Below, piece after piece: positions 54,090 through 63,456 of a stretch of DNA of 64,000 nucleotides. The notes beneath the pieces were generated by a model. That model was not told the origin of the DNA, made no database searches, and saw nothing but the letters and a program-made list of their open reading frames with translations. A program made the translations under genes and the position numbers. How positions within the stretch are numbered: the stretch's first letter is position 1; the number at the start of each line of letters is the position of its first letter. The DNA is from DATADW01 sp963733905. Its GTDB lineage: Bacteria > Actinomycetota > Acidimicrobiia > Spongiisociales > DATADW01. The DNA is taken from assembly GCA_963733905.1 (NCBI GenBank), contig CAVTEU010000012.1, positions 1 through 64,000 on the forward strand, in the 5' to 3' direction.

Positions 54090-54607
54090 TCGACGAGGCG
54101 GCCGTGGTGGCCGCCCAGGTGGGTCGCCCCCTCCGCTCAGAGGTCACGGTCCTGGGGCGGTGCCATCTCGGGTTGCCGGTTGTGGTCGAAGTCCCCCCGC
54201 TGCTCGACGACGGCACCCCGTTCCCTACCAGGTACTGGTTGAGCTGCCCGCTGGCGGTCCGCAGAATCGGCCGCCTCGAGGCGGCGGGCGGGGTCAAGGA
54301 GATGGACCGACTGGCCGGCGAGGATCCCGTATTCGGCGAGCGTCTCGCCGCGGCGCATGCTCGTTACGCCGCCGAACGTGATGCTCTCGTGCCCGACGAC
54401 GCCCTCCACCGCCCCAGCGGAGGTGTTGGCGGGTCGTCCTCGGTCAAGTGCCTCCACGCCCATTACGCCGACGAGGCGGCGGGAAACCAGAACCCGGTCG
54501 GCGAGATGACTGCCTCGGAGATCGAGCCGCTCGATTGCCCGATACCTTGCGTGGTCGAGGCGCCAGGAGGGGCGGTGCGCAATCCGGAGTGGGTCGAACC
54601 TCGTTGA
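54086..54607 (+). CDS. DUF501 family protein
   Basis: An intact 173-residue protein starting at a GTG overlapping the previous TGA (GTGA). LGLPVVVEVPPLLDDGTPFP, TRYWLSCPLAVRRIGRLEAA and VKCLHAHYADEAAGNQNPVG are the DUF501 blocks, with Cys and His residues that may bind a metal. It is nearly always found between ftsB-like and ppx/gppA genes in Actinobacteria, as here. Biochemical function is unknown. Confidence 0.9.
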   Translation: MIDEAAVVAAQVGRPLRSEVTVLGRCHLGLPVVVEVPPLLDDGTPFPTRYWLSCPLAVRRIGRLEAAGGVKEMDRLAGEDPVFGERLAAAHARYAAERDALVPDDALHRPSGGVGGSSSVKCLHAHYADEAAGNQNPVGEMTASEIEPLDCPIPCVVEAPGGAVRNPEWVEPR

Positions 54608-54630
54608 CCGTCGGGTAGCGTCGCTGTCCA

Positions 54631-55532
54631 ATGCGGGTCGCAGCCGTGGACATAGGAACCAACTCGATGAGGCTCTTCGTCGCCGACGAGATCGACGAAG
54701 GGCTCGAGGAGGTGGAGCGGCACTCGGTTGTCACCCGGTTGGGACAAGGCGTCGACCGGGAGCGGCGGTTGGGCGAGGAGCCGATGCGCCGCACCATCGA
54801 GACACTCGCCGGCTTCGGGGAACGGATTGCCGCCCTCGGAGCGGAGCGCGTCCGGGTCGTCGCCACCTCCGCCAGCCGCGACGCGGTCAACCGCGAGGAG
54901 TTCTTCGACCGGGCAGAAGCAGCGCTCGGCCAACGCCCCGAGTTGATCCCCGGGCGAGGAGGAGGCGACTCTCGCCTTCAAAGGTGCGACGCTCGGGTCC
55001 AGCGCAACTTCGGCACTCGTCGTGGACATCGGCGGAGGCAGTACCGAGCTCGTCTTCGGCTCGGATGGTCCAGAGATGGCACGAAGCATCGACATCGGTT
55101 CGGTCCGGGTAACCGAGCGCGCCGTCCCTGATCGTCCCGCCCCACCGCATCAGGTCGAAGCTGGAAGAAAGCTGGTGGCGGGGGCGCTGGCAGGAGCCGT
55201 TTTGCCGGGAACGCCTGAACTGACCATCGGCGTTGCCGGGACGATCACCTCGCTTGTCGGCCATGACGCTGCGGCTCGCCGCCTACGACCCCGAGGTCGT
55301 CCACGGGAGCGACCTGACCATGGCCGATGTGACCCGGCTCATCGAAGAGCTGTCGCAACTCAGCATCGAGAAGACGGCTTCGACCTTTCCGGCGCTCGAT
55401 CCGGGGAGGGCACCAGTGATCCTTGGTGGTGCCATTTGCGCCGAGGCCGTGCTGCGCCATTTCGGCCTCGCTGGATACCACGTCTCCGAGAGCGACATGC
55501 TCGATGCGATTGCGCTCTCTCTGCTCGACTGA
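54631..55532 (+). CDS. Ppx/GppA exopolyphosphatase, two frameshifts
   Basis: The first phosphate-binding block MRVAAVDIGTNSMRLFVADE, then ERVRVVATSASRDAVNREEF, are clear. A frame change near 54960 leads to LVVDIGGGSTELVFG, the second block, and a further one near 55260 to MTLRLAAYDPEVVHGSDLTM, ending with SESDMLDAIALSLLD. About 300 residues. It hydrolyses polyphosphate or pppGpp. The tRNA-Leu gene follows 22 bases after the stop. Confidence 0.86.
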
Positions 55533-55553
55533 CCGGTTTACCCTCGTCCCATC

Positions 55554-55636
55554 GCCCGGGTGTCGGAATTGGTAGACGAGGGGCTCTTAAACAGCTCTGC
55601 TCTCCGAGCGTGTGGGTTCGAATCCCACCCCGGGCA
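55554..55636 (+). tRNA. tRNA-Leu (anticodon TAA)
   Basis: An 83-base class II tRNA. The acceptor stem GCCCGGG pairs with CCCGGGC, the anticodon stem GGGCT/AGCTC encloses the loop CTTAAAC with anticodon TAA, the variable arm CTC-TCC-GAG is long as in Leu tRNAs, and the T-arm GTGGG-TTCGAAT-CCCAC is perfect. Discriminator A. The CCA end is not encoded, so a CCA-adding enzyme is required. Confidence 0.96.
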
Positions 55637-55661
55637 CGCTCCAATAGCTCGGCGACGCCGG

Positions 55662-56273
55662 CTACTCCTTGGGCTTCTTCCCGATGAGTTCCTCGCGTGA
55701 CTGTTCGGCGCGGGCTGCGCCGATGGCGGTGGTGACGGTCTTCTGCTCCTCGGGGGGCGGAAGCACCGCCGGCATGCCAAGCGACTCGATCCACAGTTCC
55801 CGGGTCCAGCCCTGGGTGTGATAGAGGTGGTGGTCCTCTTCTTCCTCAACCTGCTCGTAGGCCTCCTTGAGCACCGAGGCGATCTTCCCTGTCGCCTTCT
55901 CGGCGACGCGGCCGATGAGTTCCCAGTTGGCGTGGTCCTTGATCTCGGCGTCGACCACCGCCTCGGCGGCGACGAGCTGGGCTGCGTCCGGATTGCCGGC
56001 GGCGAGCGCCATCTCCATCGACTTGATGAGTGACTGGCCCTTGAAACGCACCACTTCCCGACCGGGTGTCTCCTTCTCCGGGTCGAGGTCCAACTCGTCG
56101 AAGACCGTGCTGACGATGCGGACGTGGTTCTCCGTCTCGTCGAGGTACTTCTGCCACTCCTCGTGCAGGCCGTCGTTCACGGCGCACCTGAGCGCCGTCT
56201 TGTAGACCTGCACGCCTCCCAGCTCGGTTTCCAACGCTTGGTAGAGCAACTCTTCGACTTGGGCGTCGTCCAC
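55662..56273 (-). CDS. ferritin-like four-helix protein
   Basis: An intact 203-residue helical protein. Metal-type ligands appear in order: LYQALETELGGVQVYKTALR (Glu), KYLDETENHVRIVSTVFDEL (Glu, His), VVDAEIKDHANWELIGRVAE (Glu, His) and EEEEDHHLYHTQGW (Glu, His). This is the ExxH pattern of ferritin-like or DUF892-type proteins. It ends with a WTRELWIESLG helix and a charged tail. Likely a di-iron or iron-storage protein of the cytoplasm; the subfamily is uncertain. Confidence 0.78.
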   Translation of the reverse strand: MDDAQVEELLYQALETELGGVQVYKTALRCAVNDGLHEEWQKYLDETENHVRIVSTVFDELDLDPEKETPGREVVRFKGQSLIKSMEMALAAGNPDAAQLVAAEAVVDAEIKDHANWELIGRVAEKATGKIASVLKEAYEQVEEEEDHHLYHTQGWTRELWIESLGMPAVLPPPEEQKTVTTAIGAARAEQSREELIGKKPKE

Positions 56274-56351
56274 GATCCCTCCGGGTTTTGCGGTGCCTTG
56301 TTCGGCGGGATCCGGTGCTACCCCGGTCGGGTGGCGTGCAAACCTGCGGGG

Positions 56352-56725
56352 TTACTTGGCCGCGGCGTCGGTCTCGGCGATGCGGGCCTTGACCAGCTTC
56401 TGCACCAGTTGGGACGGGAGTGGCGCTTCGGGGGTGAAGTGGACGGTGCCTTTGGCGGTGTCGTATCCCTCGAGGTCGTCCCGGTGCGCCTCCATCACCG
56501 CCGGACTCTGCACGTAGAAGGAGCAATGGGTCTTACTCGACCCGTAGGAGACGAGCGGCCGCCCGCGGTATTTGAACGCAGGCACCCCATAGCTGACCGA
56601 TTCCACCGCATCGGGCGCGGCTTCGGCGATGACATCGCGCAACGCGAGGAGGGCGGTGCGTCTGTCGTCCGGCAGCGCAGCCAGGAAAGCCTCGACTTCT
56701 GAGGAGGGCTCGCCACGACCGGCAC
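56352..56725 (-). CDS. DUF1801 family (iron chaperone-like) protein, one frameshift
   Basis: A GTG start opens MPVVASP, and a frame change near 56700 leads to SEVEAFLAALPDDRRTALLA, then LRDVIAEAAPDAVESVSYGV, PAFKYRGRPLVSYGSSKTHC and FYVQSPAV. This is the DUF1801/YdhG fold related to the Bacillus Fra-type iron chaperone. It ends PLPSQLVQKLVKARIAETDA. About 124 residues. The gene stands alone and is divergent from the hydrolase that follows. Confidence 0.82.
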
Positions 56726-56802
56726 CCTAGACGCCGACTCGACCGATGAGAACGGCCGCCGCGGTGACGTTCATTTCTGACGAGACACGACATGGAGATG
56801 TA

Positions 56803-57608
56803 ATGGCCACCTACGTCCTGATCCACGGCGCAGCCTCGGACTCCTGGTACTGGCACCGGGTCGTCCCTTTGCTCGAGGAGCGCGGCCACTCCGTGGTTGC
56901 CCCCGACCTTCCCTCCGACAGCGATTCGGCCGGGTTCCCCGAGTACGCCTGCGCCGTGGCACGCGCCGTGGCCGAATGGTCGGGAGTGACAGTGGTGGCG
57001 CAGTCGATGGGGGCGTTCACCGTGCCGCTGGTGTGCGACCTGGTCCCCGTCGACCTGATCGTCCTGGTGGCCCCCATGATCCCGCTCCCGGGCGAGCACC
57101 CCGGCGAGTGGTGGGTGACGAGCGGCCAGGAGGCGGCGCGGCGCGCCTTCGACGTTCAAGAAGGCCGCGACCCGGACGCGCCATTCGACGTTCGCACCAC
57201 GTTCTTCCACGACGTGCCCGAATCCGGTGGTCGCCGAGGCATTCGCCCGCGGGGAGAGATACCAGTCGGGGACTCCTTTCGAGCAGCCGTGGCCGGTGGA
57301 TAGATGGCCGGCCGTGCCGACCCGGGTGGTGGCGGGGCGAAAGGACCGGTTGTTCCCGCTGGATATGGTGCGCCGGCTCTCGCGGCGACCGGCTCGGGAT
57401 CACCCCTGACGTGATCGATAGCGGTCATCTCCCTGCGCTCAGCCGGCCTCGCGAACTGGTGGAACTGGTCGAGTCCTACCGGTTGGAGCTGCCTTCCGAA
57501 GGACCAGGCTCCAGGATCCTTGCGGTAGCGCACCTCGGTCGCATCGCGCCCGAAGATGACCATTGGTTTCGGAGGTGCCGTCGTGCGGTCCATCCGACCG
57601 CTTCGTAG
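56803..57608 (+). CDS. alpha/beta hydrolase (salicylate esterase-like), frameshifted
   Basis: VLIHGAASDSWYWHRVVPLL and GHSVVAPDLPSDSDSAG, followed by VTVVAQSMGAFTVPLV with the nucleophile Ser, fit the small alpha/beta hydrolases of the methyl-esterase/HNL group. After frame changes near 57230 and 57385 it continues PWPVDRWPAVPTRVVAGRKD and DVIDSGHLPALSRPRELVEL, supplying the Asp and His of the triad. The C-terminal stop is uncertain, because the last bases overlap the convergent GNAT gene. Substrate unknown. Confidence 0.75.
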
Positions 57609-58023
57609 AAGCGACGCGCTCTCTCGTTCTGATCGAGCACCCAGAGAATCGCTGTGGAGAAGCGCTCGCTGAGCGTCTTCTCCGAGGCGAGCATCAGAGC
57701 CCGCCCGATTCCCCGCCGCCAAACCTCAGGGTCGAGGTAGATGGCGAGGATCTTGCCCCTGGATCGGTCGTCTCGATCGGCGCCGAGTAGGGCGAATCCG
57801 ACGACGATTCCATCGATTTCGGCGACGAGCGTGGCGCTGTCGTCGTCGGATAGATGCCGTTCCCATAACGGGCAACCGCTCCTCCACCGTCAGGCGATCG
57901 AGCCACTCATCCGGGAAGAAACCGCGGTAGGCCGACCGCCATGACCTGACTTGGACTCCTGCGATCTGAGATGCATCAGTCGGGTTGGCCCGCTCTGATG
58001 ACTAGTCCGCTGGGTGTCGTCAC
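57476..58023 (-). CDS. GNAT acetyltransferase, several frameshifts
   Basis: Reassembled from three frames, the protein reads DASQIAGVQVRSWRSAYRGF, FPDEWLDRLTVEERLPVMG, then TLVAEIDGIVVGFALLG, and RGKILAIYLDPEVWRRGIGR with the acetyl-CoA loop RRGIGRALM. It ends WVLDQNERARRFYEAVGWT. This is a typical RimI-like GNAT with the ERARRFYE-GW tail. At least three single-base frame changes are needed (near 58005, 57875 and 57700-57590). The stop is uncertain. The acceptor substrate is unknown. Confidence 0.7.
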
Positions 58024-58042
58024 GACCTCGCAGGCTATTTGC

Positions 58043-58237
58043 TCAGACGGAGCGCCGGAGCCGCTCCTTGAGCACCTCGTCGGTGCGACGACGGCGCGTC
58101 CGTGCGCCGACGAAGGCGATGGCCACGGCAGCCCCCGCCCCGATCACCCATCCGATGGGGCCGCCAATCACCAGCGCAAGCAGGACACCGATGAGGACGC
58201 CGCAACCGGCGATCGCCCACGTCAAGAGAGAATCCAT
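58043..58237 (-). CDS. small two-helix membrane protein
   Basis: An intact 64-residue protein: MDSLLTWAIAGCGVLIGVLL and GGPIGWVIGAGAAVAIAFVG form two helices, followed by a strongly basic tail (ARTRRRRTDEVLKERLRR). No family is recognised. It lies upstream of the GNAT gene on the same strand and is divergent from the PRC-barrel gene, with 140 bases between the starts. Confidence 0.68.
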   Translation of the reverse strand: MDSLLTWAIAGCGVLIGVLLALVIGGPIGWVIGAGAAVAIAFVGARTRRRRTDEVLKERLRRSV

Positions 58238-58377
58238 CAGCTCCTCATATCCCTGACCCCCGGGAACACCCTGACTGTTGGCCGTATATCGGCTCCGGAG
58301 GCGGGTAGCTGAATACGTGTCGACGGGGTATTTGAGGGCCGGTTCGGGTACCTTGGCCGAGTAGACCGAGGAGAAAG

Positions 58378-59014
58378 ATGCAGTTCAAGGCCGGAATGGA
58401 TGTGTTCCTCTGGGACGGGACGCAGGTGGGCCGTATCGACCGGATCGTGATCGATCCGGTGACCGCGCAGGTCACAGACCTGGTCGTTCACAAGGGGTTC
58501 TTCTTCAAGGAGGACCGCGTGGTTCCCGTCGACGCCGTGGTCAGCACCGACGAGGGCGCCGTGGTCCTCGAGCAGCGGTGGACGGTTGACAGCCTCTCCC
58601 ATTTCGAGGAGACCACCTACGTGACGGTCGATGAGGAGACCCGCGCTCGCGGCCAGCTCCCCGGTGACTCGGTGATCTGGGTGACGCCAATGGGCGGAGG
58701 ACCCGACGCCGTCACCATCCCCGCTGAGGGCGGAGCACCTACACCACGAGAGGCAGAACATCCCCGAGGGCACGGTGGCGGTCGAGGTGGGATCACCCGT
58801 GCTCGGTGTCGATGGCGCCCATCTGGGGAGGGTCGAGGAGGTCGTCGTCGATGCCAATACCGATCGGATGACCCATATCGTCGTCGAGCGGGGGTTGGTC
58901 AGCAGGGAGCGCCGGCTGATCCCCACCGAGTGGGTGGAGGTTCTCACCGAGCGCGAGGTCCGCCTCGCCGTCGCCGCCGAGGCAGTGGACCAGCTGCCGC
59001 TCTACGAGCCATGA
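58378..59014 (+). CDS. double PRC-barrel protein, one frameshift
   Basis: Two PRC-barrel units are seen. The first is MQFKAGMDVFLWDGTQVGRI and RIVIDPVTAQVTDLVVHKGF. The second, after a frame change near 58735, is VEVGSPVLGVDGAHLGRVEE and NTDRMTHIVVERGLVSRERR, ending LIPTEWVEVLTERE. PRC-barrel proteins act in RNA processing or as adaptors; two-barrel forms are common in actinobacteria. The ATG is preceded by CCGAGGAGAAAG. The stop overlaps the pncA ATG, giving translational coupling to NAD salvage. Confidence 0.82.
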
Positions 59015-59600
59015 ACGAGATCGAGTACGACGCGTCCACCGCTCTGCTCGTCGTCGACATGCAGAACGATTTCGCCCATCCCGATGGCAGCCTCTATGTC
59101 GGCGGGGGCGAAGACGTGGTCCATGCCGTCAACCGCGAGATCGAGAAGGCCGAGGCCGCCGATGCCCTGGTGGTCTACACCCAGGACTGGCACCCGCCGG
59201 TGACCCCCCACTTCGAGAAGGACGGAGGCATCTGGCCGGTTCACTGCGTCGGCGATACCTGGGGAGCCGAGTTCGTCGATGGACTGAGAGTGACCGGGGC
59301 GTCGGTCAAGAAGGGGACCGGCGGCGAGGACGGCTATTCGGGTTCACCGTCCGGCACCCGGAGAGCGGTCACGAGACCGACACCGAGATGGCAGACCTTC
59401 TCGAGGCGAGAGGAATCACCCGGGTGGTGGTGGTCGGCTTGGCGCTCGACTACTGCGTCAAGGACACCGCCATCGACTCCGCCGAGCTCGGTCTTCCCAC
59501 GACCGTGCTGCTGGAGGCGACCAGGCCGGTCGACCTCCAACCGGGCGATGGCGATCGGGCCACCGAGGCGCTGCGCGCCGCCGGAGTGACGGTGGCCTAG
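59011..59600 (+). CDS. pncA: nicotinamidase, one frameshift
   Basis: The isochorismatase-like fold has the catalytic Asp in LLVVDMQNDFAHPDGSLYVG, the Lys in ASVKKGTGGEDGYSG and, after a frame change near 59342, the Cys in VVVVGLALDYCVKDTA. DWHPPVTPHFEKDGGIWPVH provides the metal-binding Asp and His. It deamidates nicotinamide. pncB follows, so the pair forms the nicotinamide-to-NaMN salvage route. Confidence 0.88.
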
Positions 59601-59722
59601 ACAGGCCTCGCGGTTCTGGCGTGACTGAGGTACCTATCCGGTGGTTCAGCCACGCAAGAACTGATACCTCGCCGCCGACGGCCGTCGGTCGGCGCCTCCG
59701 GGGGTACGCTTCGCGCCGCTTC

Positions 59723-61304
59723 ATGACTCCCCGGCATCTTCTCGGCGGGATCCTCTTCACCGACCTCTACCAGTTGACGATGGCCCAGGTCTATCTCCGG
59801 ATGGGCCTCCAGGACCAGCGGGCCCAGTTCGATCAGTTCTTCAGGAAGTACCCCGACTACGGAAACCACCAGGCCGGCTACTGCATCGCCGCCGGGTCTC
59901 GAGTGGCTGGTGGAGTGGATGCAGACCACGAGGGTGACCAACGAGGATCTCGATGCGCTGCGCTCGATCAAAGGGGTCACCGGGACGCCGGTCTGTTCGG
60001 CGAGGACTTCCTCTCCTGGCTTGAGTCGCCAGGGCGGATTCGAGTCGCTGACGCTGCGGGCGGTACCCGAGGGGAGGGTCATCCACATCGACGTGCCGCA
60101 GGCGGTGGTGGAGGGGCCGCTGGCGATGGCGCAGATCGTGGAGACGTCGCTGCTCAACCATCTCAACTACCCGACGCTGGTGGCGACCAAGGCATCGCGC
60201 GTCGTGGACGCCGGGCGGGGCCGCCCGGTGATCGAGTTCGGGTTGCGACGGGGCCCCGAGCGCGCCGCCAACGCCGGCGCCAGGGCTGCTCTGGTCGGCG
60301 GGGCCGTCTCCACCTCGAATGTCGGCGTGGCCGTTTCCCTCGGCTTCGCCCCGAAGGGCACCCACGCCCACTCCCTCGTCCAGGTGTACCTCGCCATGGG
60401 GAGGGGTGAACTCGAGGCGTTCCGGGCCTTCGCCGAGGTATATCCGGATGACACCGTCCTCCTCGTCGACACCGTCGACACCCTCGAGTCGGGTGTCCCC
60501 AACGCCATCACCGTGTTCGAAGAGCTGAGGGCTCGGGGGCACGAGCCGCTCGGGATCAGGCTCGACTCGGGCGACCTCGCCTACCTTGCGATCCGCTCCG
60601 CCGAGATGCTCGACAAAGCCGGGTTCCCCGACGCGTCGATAGTCCTCTCCAGCGGCCTCGACGAGCTCTCCATCTGGCAGATCCTCCGTCAGATCGAAGA
60701 CGAGGCACCCCGCTACGGGATGGACGCCGACGGTGTGATCGGCCGGCTCACCTACGGCGTCGGCTCCAACCTGATCACGTCGCAGGGTGACGCCGTACAG
60801 GACGGCGTGTACAAGTTGGTGGCGCTGCACCACGACGGGGGCTGGGTGCCGGCCATCAAGATCTCGGAGACCGCAGAGAAGGTGCCCAACCCGGGCCGCA
60901 AGTCGGTGTGGCGCGTCTACGACGAACGGGGCAGGGCAACGGCCGACCTGATGGCCACCGATGACGAGCAGGTGGCTGCGGGCGCACGGCTCGAGTTGCA
61001 CCACCCCACCCGGCACGAGCTGCGGCGGGTGCTCGAACCCGGAAGGGTGTCCGAGGTGGAGCCCCTGCTGACCGATGTCCTGGTGGAGGGCGACCTGGTC
61101 GGGGACCTGCCGCCGATCGAGGTCCTGCAAGAACGCCGCCTACGCGACCTGGAGCGGCTCGACCCTGGGGTGCGCCGGCTGGTCAACCCGCACATCTACC
61201 ACGTGTCGCTCACACCGAAGCTCTGGGCCTTGAAGCAGCGCCTCATCGAAGAGGCGCTCGGCCCCGACGTGGACCCGGAGTCCGGCGGAACCGCCGATGG
61301 CTGA
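59723..61304 (+). CDS. pncB: nicotinate phosphoribosyltransferase, three frameshifts
   Basis: It starts MTPRHLLGGILFTDLYQLTM and has FDQFFRKYPDYGNHQAGYCI. Frame changes near 59895, 59990 and 60030 break the N-terminal part; the segment LFGEDFLSWLES lies in a different frame from its neighbours. From GGFESLTLRAVPEGRVIHID on it is continuous: FGLRRGPERAANAGARAALV, GTHAHSLVQVY, LGIRLDSGDLAYLAIRSAEM and SGLDELSIWQILRQ. About 527 residues. It makes nicotinate mononucleotide. The stop overlaps the next gene by 8 bases. Confidence 0.88.
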
Positions 61305-61787
61305 GCTCGACATCCTGTGGGCAGGCTGGCGATCGCAGTACGTGCAGGGTCTCGGGCAGGAGGAGGCAGAGGAGTGCATCTTCTGCCGGCTCCCCGGGCA
61401 AGACGACGAGGAGGGGCTCATCATCCGGCGGGGCGAGCATGCCTTCGCCGTGCTCAACCGCTACCCGTACGCCAGCGGGCATCTCATGGTCGGCCCCTAC
61501 CGGCACGTCGCCGGGCCGGGCGATCTCGATGATGACGAGCGCTCCGAGATGTGGTCGCTGCTCGCACTCGGTGAAGAGGTTCTCGCGGCGCGCCTTCAAT
61601 CCCGACGGCTTCAACATCGGCGCCAATCTGGGGCGTGTGGCCGGGCGCGGGGGTGCCCGGCCACCTCCATCTCCACCTCGTTCCCCGATGGGCAGGTGAC
61701 ACCAATTTCATGAGCGTCGTGGGCGGCACCCGGGTGATCCCGGAGGACCTCGCCGACACCTGGACCCGGCTCCGCGCTCAGCTGTGA
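61297..61787 (+). CDS. HIT-family nucleotide hydrolase/AP4A phosphorylase-like, frameshifted
   Basis: LDILWAGWRSQYVQGL and ECIFCRLP near the N terminus and AFAVLNRYPYASGHLMVGPY match the actinobacterial HIT proteins related to AP4A phosphorylase. After frame changes near 61595 and 61645 the HIT motif GHLHLHLVPRWAGD is intact, followed by GGTRVIPEDLADTWTRLRAQ. About 163 residues. It should cleave or phosphorolyse dinucleoside polyphosphates or related nucleotides. Confidence 0.85.
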
Positions 61788-61834
61788 GCGACCTCCGGTA
61801 GAATTCCGGCTTTCCCCACGAGAGGTCGAGTCGC

Positions 61835-62639
61835 ATGCCGAACCCTGTCCTGCAGCGTCAATTCGCGCCGACTCCCACCACCAATAACGGTAGCGGGTTC
61901 GGCGGCAGCCACGGCCGACACCGCAATGACCACCTCGGCGCCCCCTGCGCCCACCGTCCCGGTGACCGAAGGTGGCATGTCGATTGGCGGTACCACCCGG
62001 GCCACGTTCGTCCTTCTGGTGATTCTCATGGGTGCCGGAGTCTTCGGGTGGCGCTCGGTGGACGAGTTCGAGGGGATGCAGAACCCGGGTTTGCTGTTCG
62101 GCGCGCTGATCGGCGCCGTGGTCCTCGCCATCGCCGCTTCGTTCGTCCCCAAGCTGGCGGCGGTGCTCGGTCCGCTCTACGCGGCGGTGGAGGGCTTCCT
62201 GCTCGGCGCCATCTCCCACGTCTACGAGATCCAGTTCGAGGGGATCGTCCTCCAGGCAGTGCTGGCGACCGGTGCGGTGTTCGTGGTGATGCTCACCCTC
62301 TTCGTCACCCGCACCATCAAGGTGACCCAGCGGATGCGGTCCTGGGTGATCGGCGCCACGATCGGAGTCGCTCTGTTCTACCTGGTGTCGATCGTGCTCT
62401 CGTTCTTCAACGTCGGCATCCCCTTCGTCTGGGACACCGGTCCTATCGGGATCATCTTCAGCCTGGTGGTGATCGGCGTGGCCGCCTTCAACCTGCTGCT
62501 CGACTTCGACCTGATCGAGCGGGGTACCGCAGCGGGGATGCCCCGCTTCATGAACTGGTATGCCGCGTTCGGCTTGATGGTGACGATCGTCTGGTTGTAC
62601 CTGGAGATGCTGCGGCTGCTGGCCAGGGTTCGGCAGTAG
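61835..62639 (+). CDS. Bax inhibitor-1/YccA-like membrane protein, one frameshift
   Basis: A flexible N terminus (MPNPVLQRQFAPTPTTNNGS) is followed, after a frame change near 61915, by MSIGGTTRATFVLLVILMGA. Seven helices and the blocks GPLYAAVEGFLLGAISHVYE, VTQRMRSWVIGATIGVALFY and FDLIERGTAAGMPRFMNWYA are typical of the YccA-like DUF4870-adjacent Bax inhibitor-1 family. The C-terminal half carries the conserved Asp pair (LLLDFDLIE) of the BI-1 pH-sensitive site. Its role in bacteria is unclear, perhaps calcium leak. Confidence 0.86.
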
Positions 62640-62645
62640 AGGTAC

Positions 62646-63398
62646 TCAGCTGAAGGGGGAGCGGGGCCGCTCCTGGGGGACACCGTCGATCTCCATGTCC
62701 ACCTTCTCGTTGTAGAAGCACACCATCCCGGCCACACCCATGCTCTCGGGCAAGGGATAGGGGTAGCTCCAAACCACGTTTGGATGCTCCACCCCGTTGA
62801 CGGTGAGGGTCCAGTAGCTGGCGGTCCCCTTGTAGGGGCACCGGGTGTGACGATCGGTGGGGGTGAGCAGGTCGAACCGCACGTCGGTCTTGGGGAGGTA
62901 GTAGCGCACCGGTAGACCGGTCTCGAAGAGCAGCGTCGGGTGGCTGCTGTCGGCGACCTTCACGCCGTCGACCTCGATCACGACGTGACGTGAGCTGGGG
63001 AGAGTGTCGATCCGGGTATAGGGGTCTCTGGCGTGTGTGTGGACTTCGACGTCCTCCTCGAACCACGAGTCCATGGCGTCCCAGCGAAAGGCGTACAGGT
63101 CGCGAAGCGCCTCCACCGGCGATTCGGGATGGTGATAGGCGGCGTCCACCACCTCGCCGTCGCCGTTCTTGACGGTGAAGTACCTGATGTCACCCCTGCT
63201 CGGCATCCGTTCGGTGGTCGAGCTTTGGACCAGGAGGTCGGTGCGAACGTCCTCTTGGGGGAAGTAGTAGGTCGGGTAGAACGGCTTCTCCCAAACCAAC
63301 CACGGCTCGGTGGAGTCGGCGATGGCGACTCCGCCCAGGTAGGCCCGGACCCTCTTGGCCGACCGCTCCATGCGGACCCGTTGCCGCTCGTCTGCCAT
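62646..63398 (-). CDS. tandem DUF427 protein
   Basis: An intact 250-residue protein with two DUF427 units. The first is VRAYLGGVAIADSTEPWLVW and FYPTYYFPQEDVRTDLLVQS. The second is VVIEVDGVKVADSSHPTLLF, VRYYLPKTDVRFDLLTPTDR and HTRCPYKGTASYWTLTVNGV. Each has the family's conserved Arg/Tyr cluster. DUF427 proteins are widespread and of unknown activity. It is convergent with the BI-1-like gene, 6 bases between stops. Confidence 0.88.
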   Translation of the reverse strand: MADERQRVRMERSAKRVRAYLGGVAIADSTEPWLVWEKPFYPTYYFPQEDVRTDLLVQSSTTERMPSRGDIRYFTVKNGDGEVVDAAYHHPESPVEALRDLYAFRWDAMDSWFEEDVEVHTHARDPYTRIDTLPSSRHVVIEVDGVKVADSSHPTLLFETGLPVRYYLPKTDVRFDLLTPTDRHTRCPYKGTASYWTLTVNGVEHPNVVWSYPYPLPESMGVAGMVCFYNEKVDMEIDGVPQERPRSPFS

Positions 63399-63456
63399 AG
63401 CTCCTCCCGGGATGCCGCTGCAACCGGCACAACCGCCACGACCGCCGGGTGATTCC

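Noticed and set aside
55554..55662. tRNA-Leu as an integration (att) site of a genomic island
   Set aside because: No duplicated tRNA 3' end and no integrase follow; the genes after it look like ordinary chromosomal genes.
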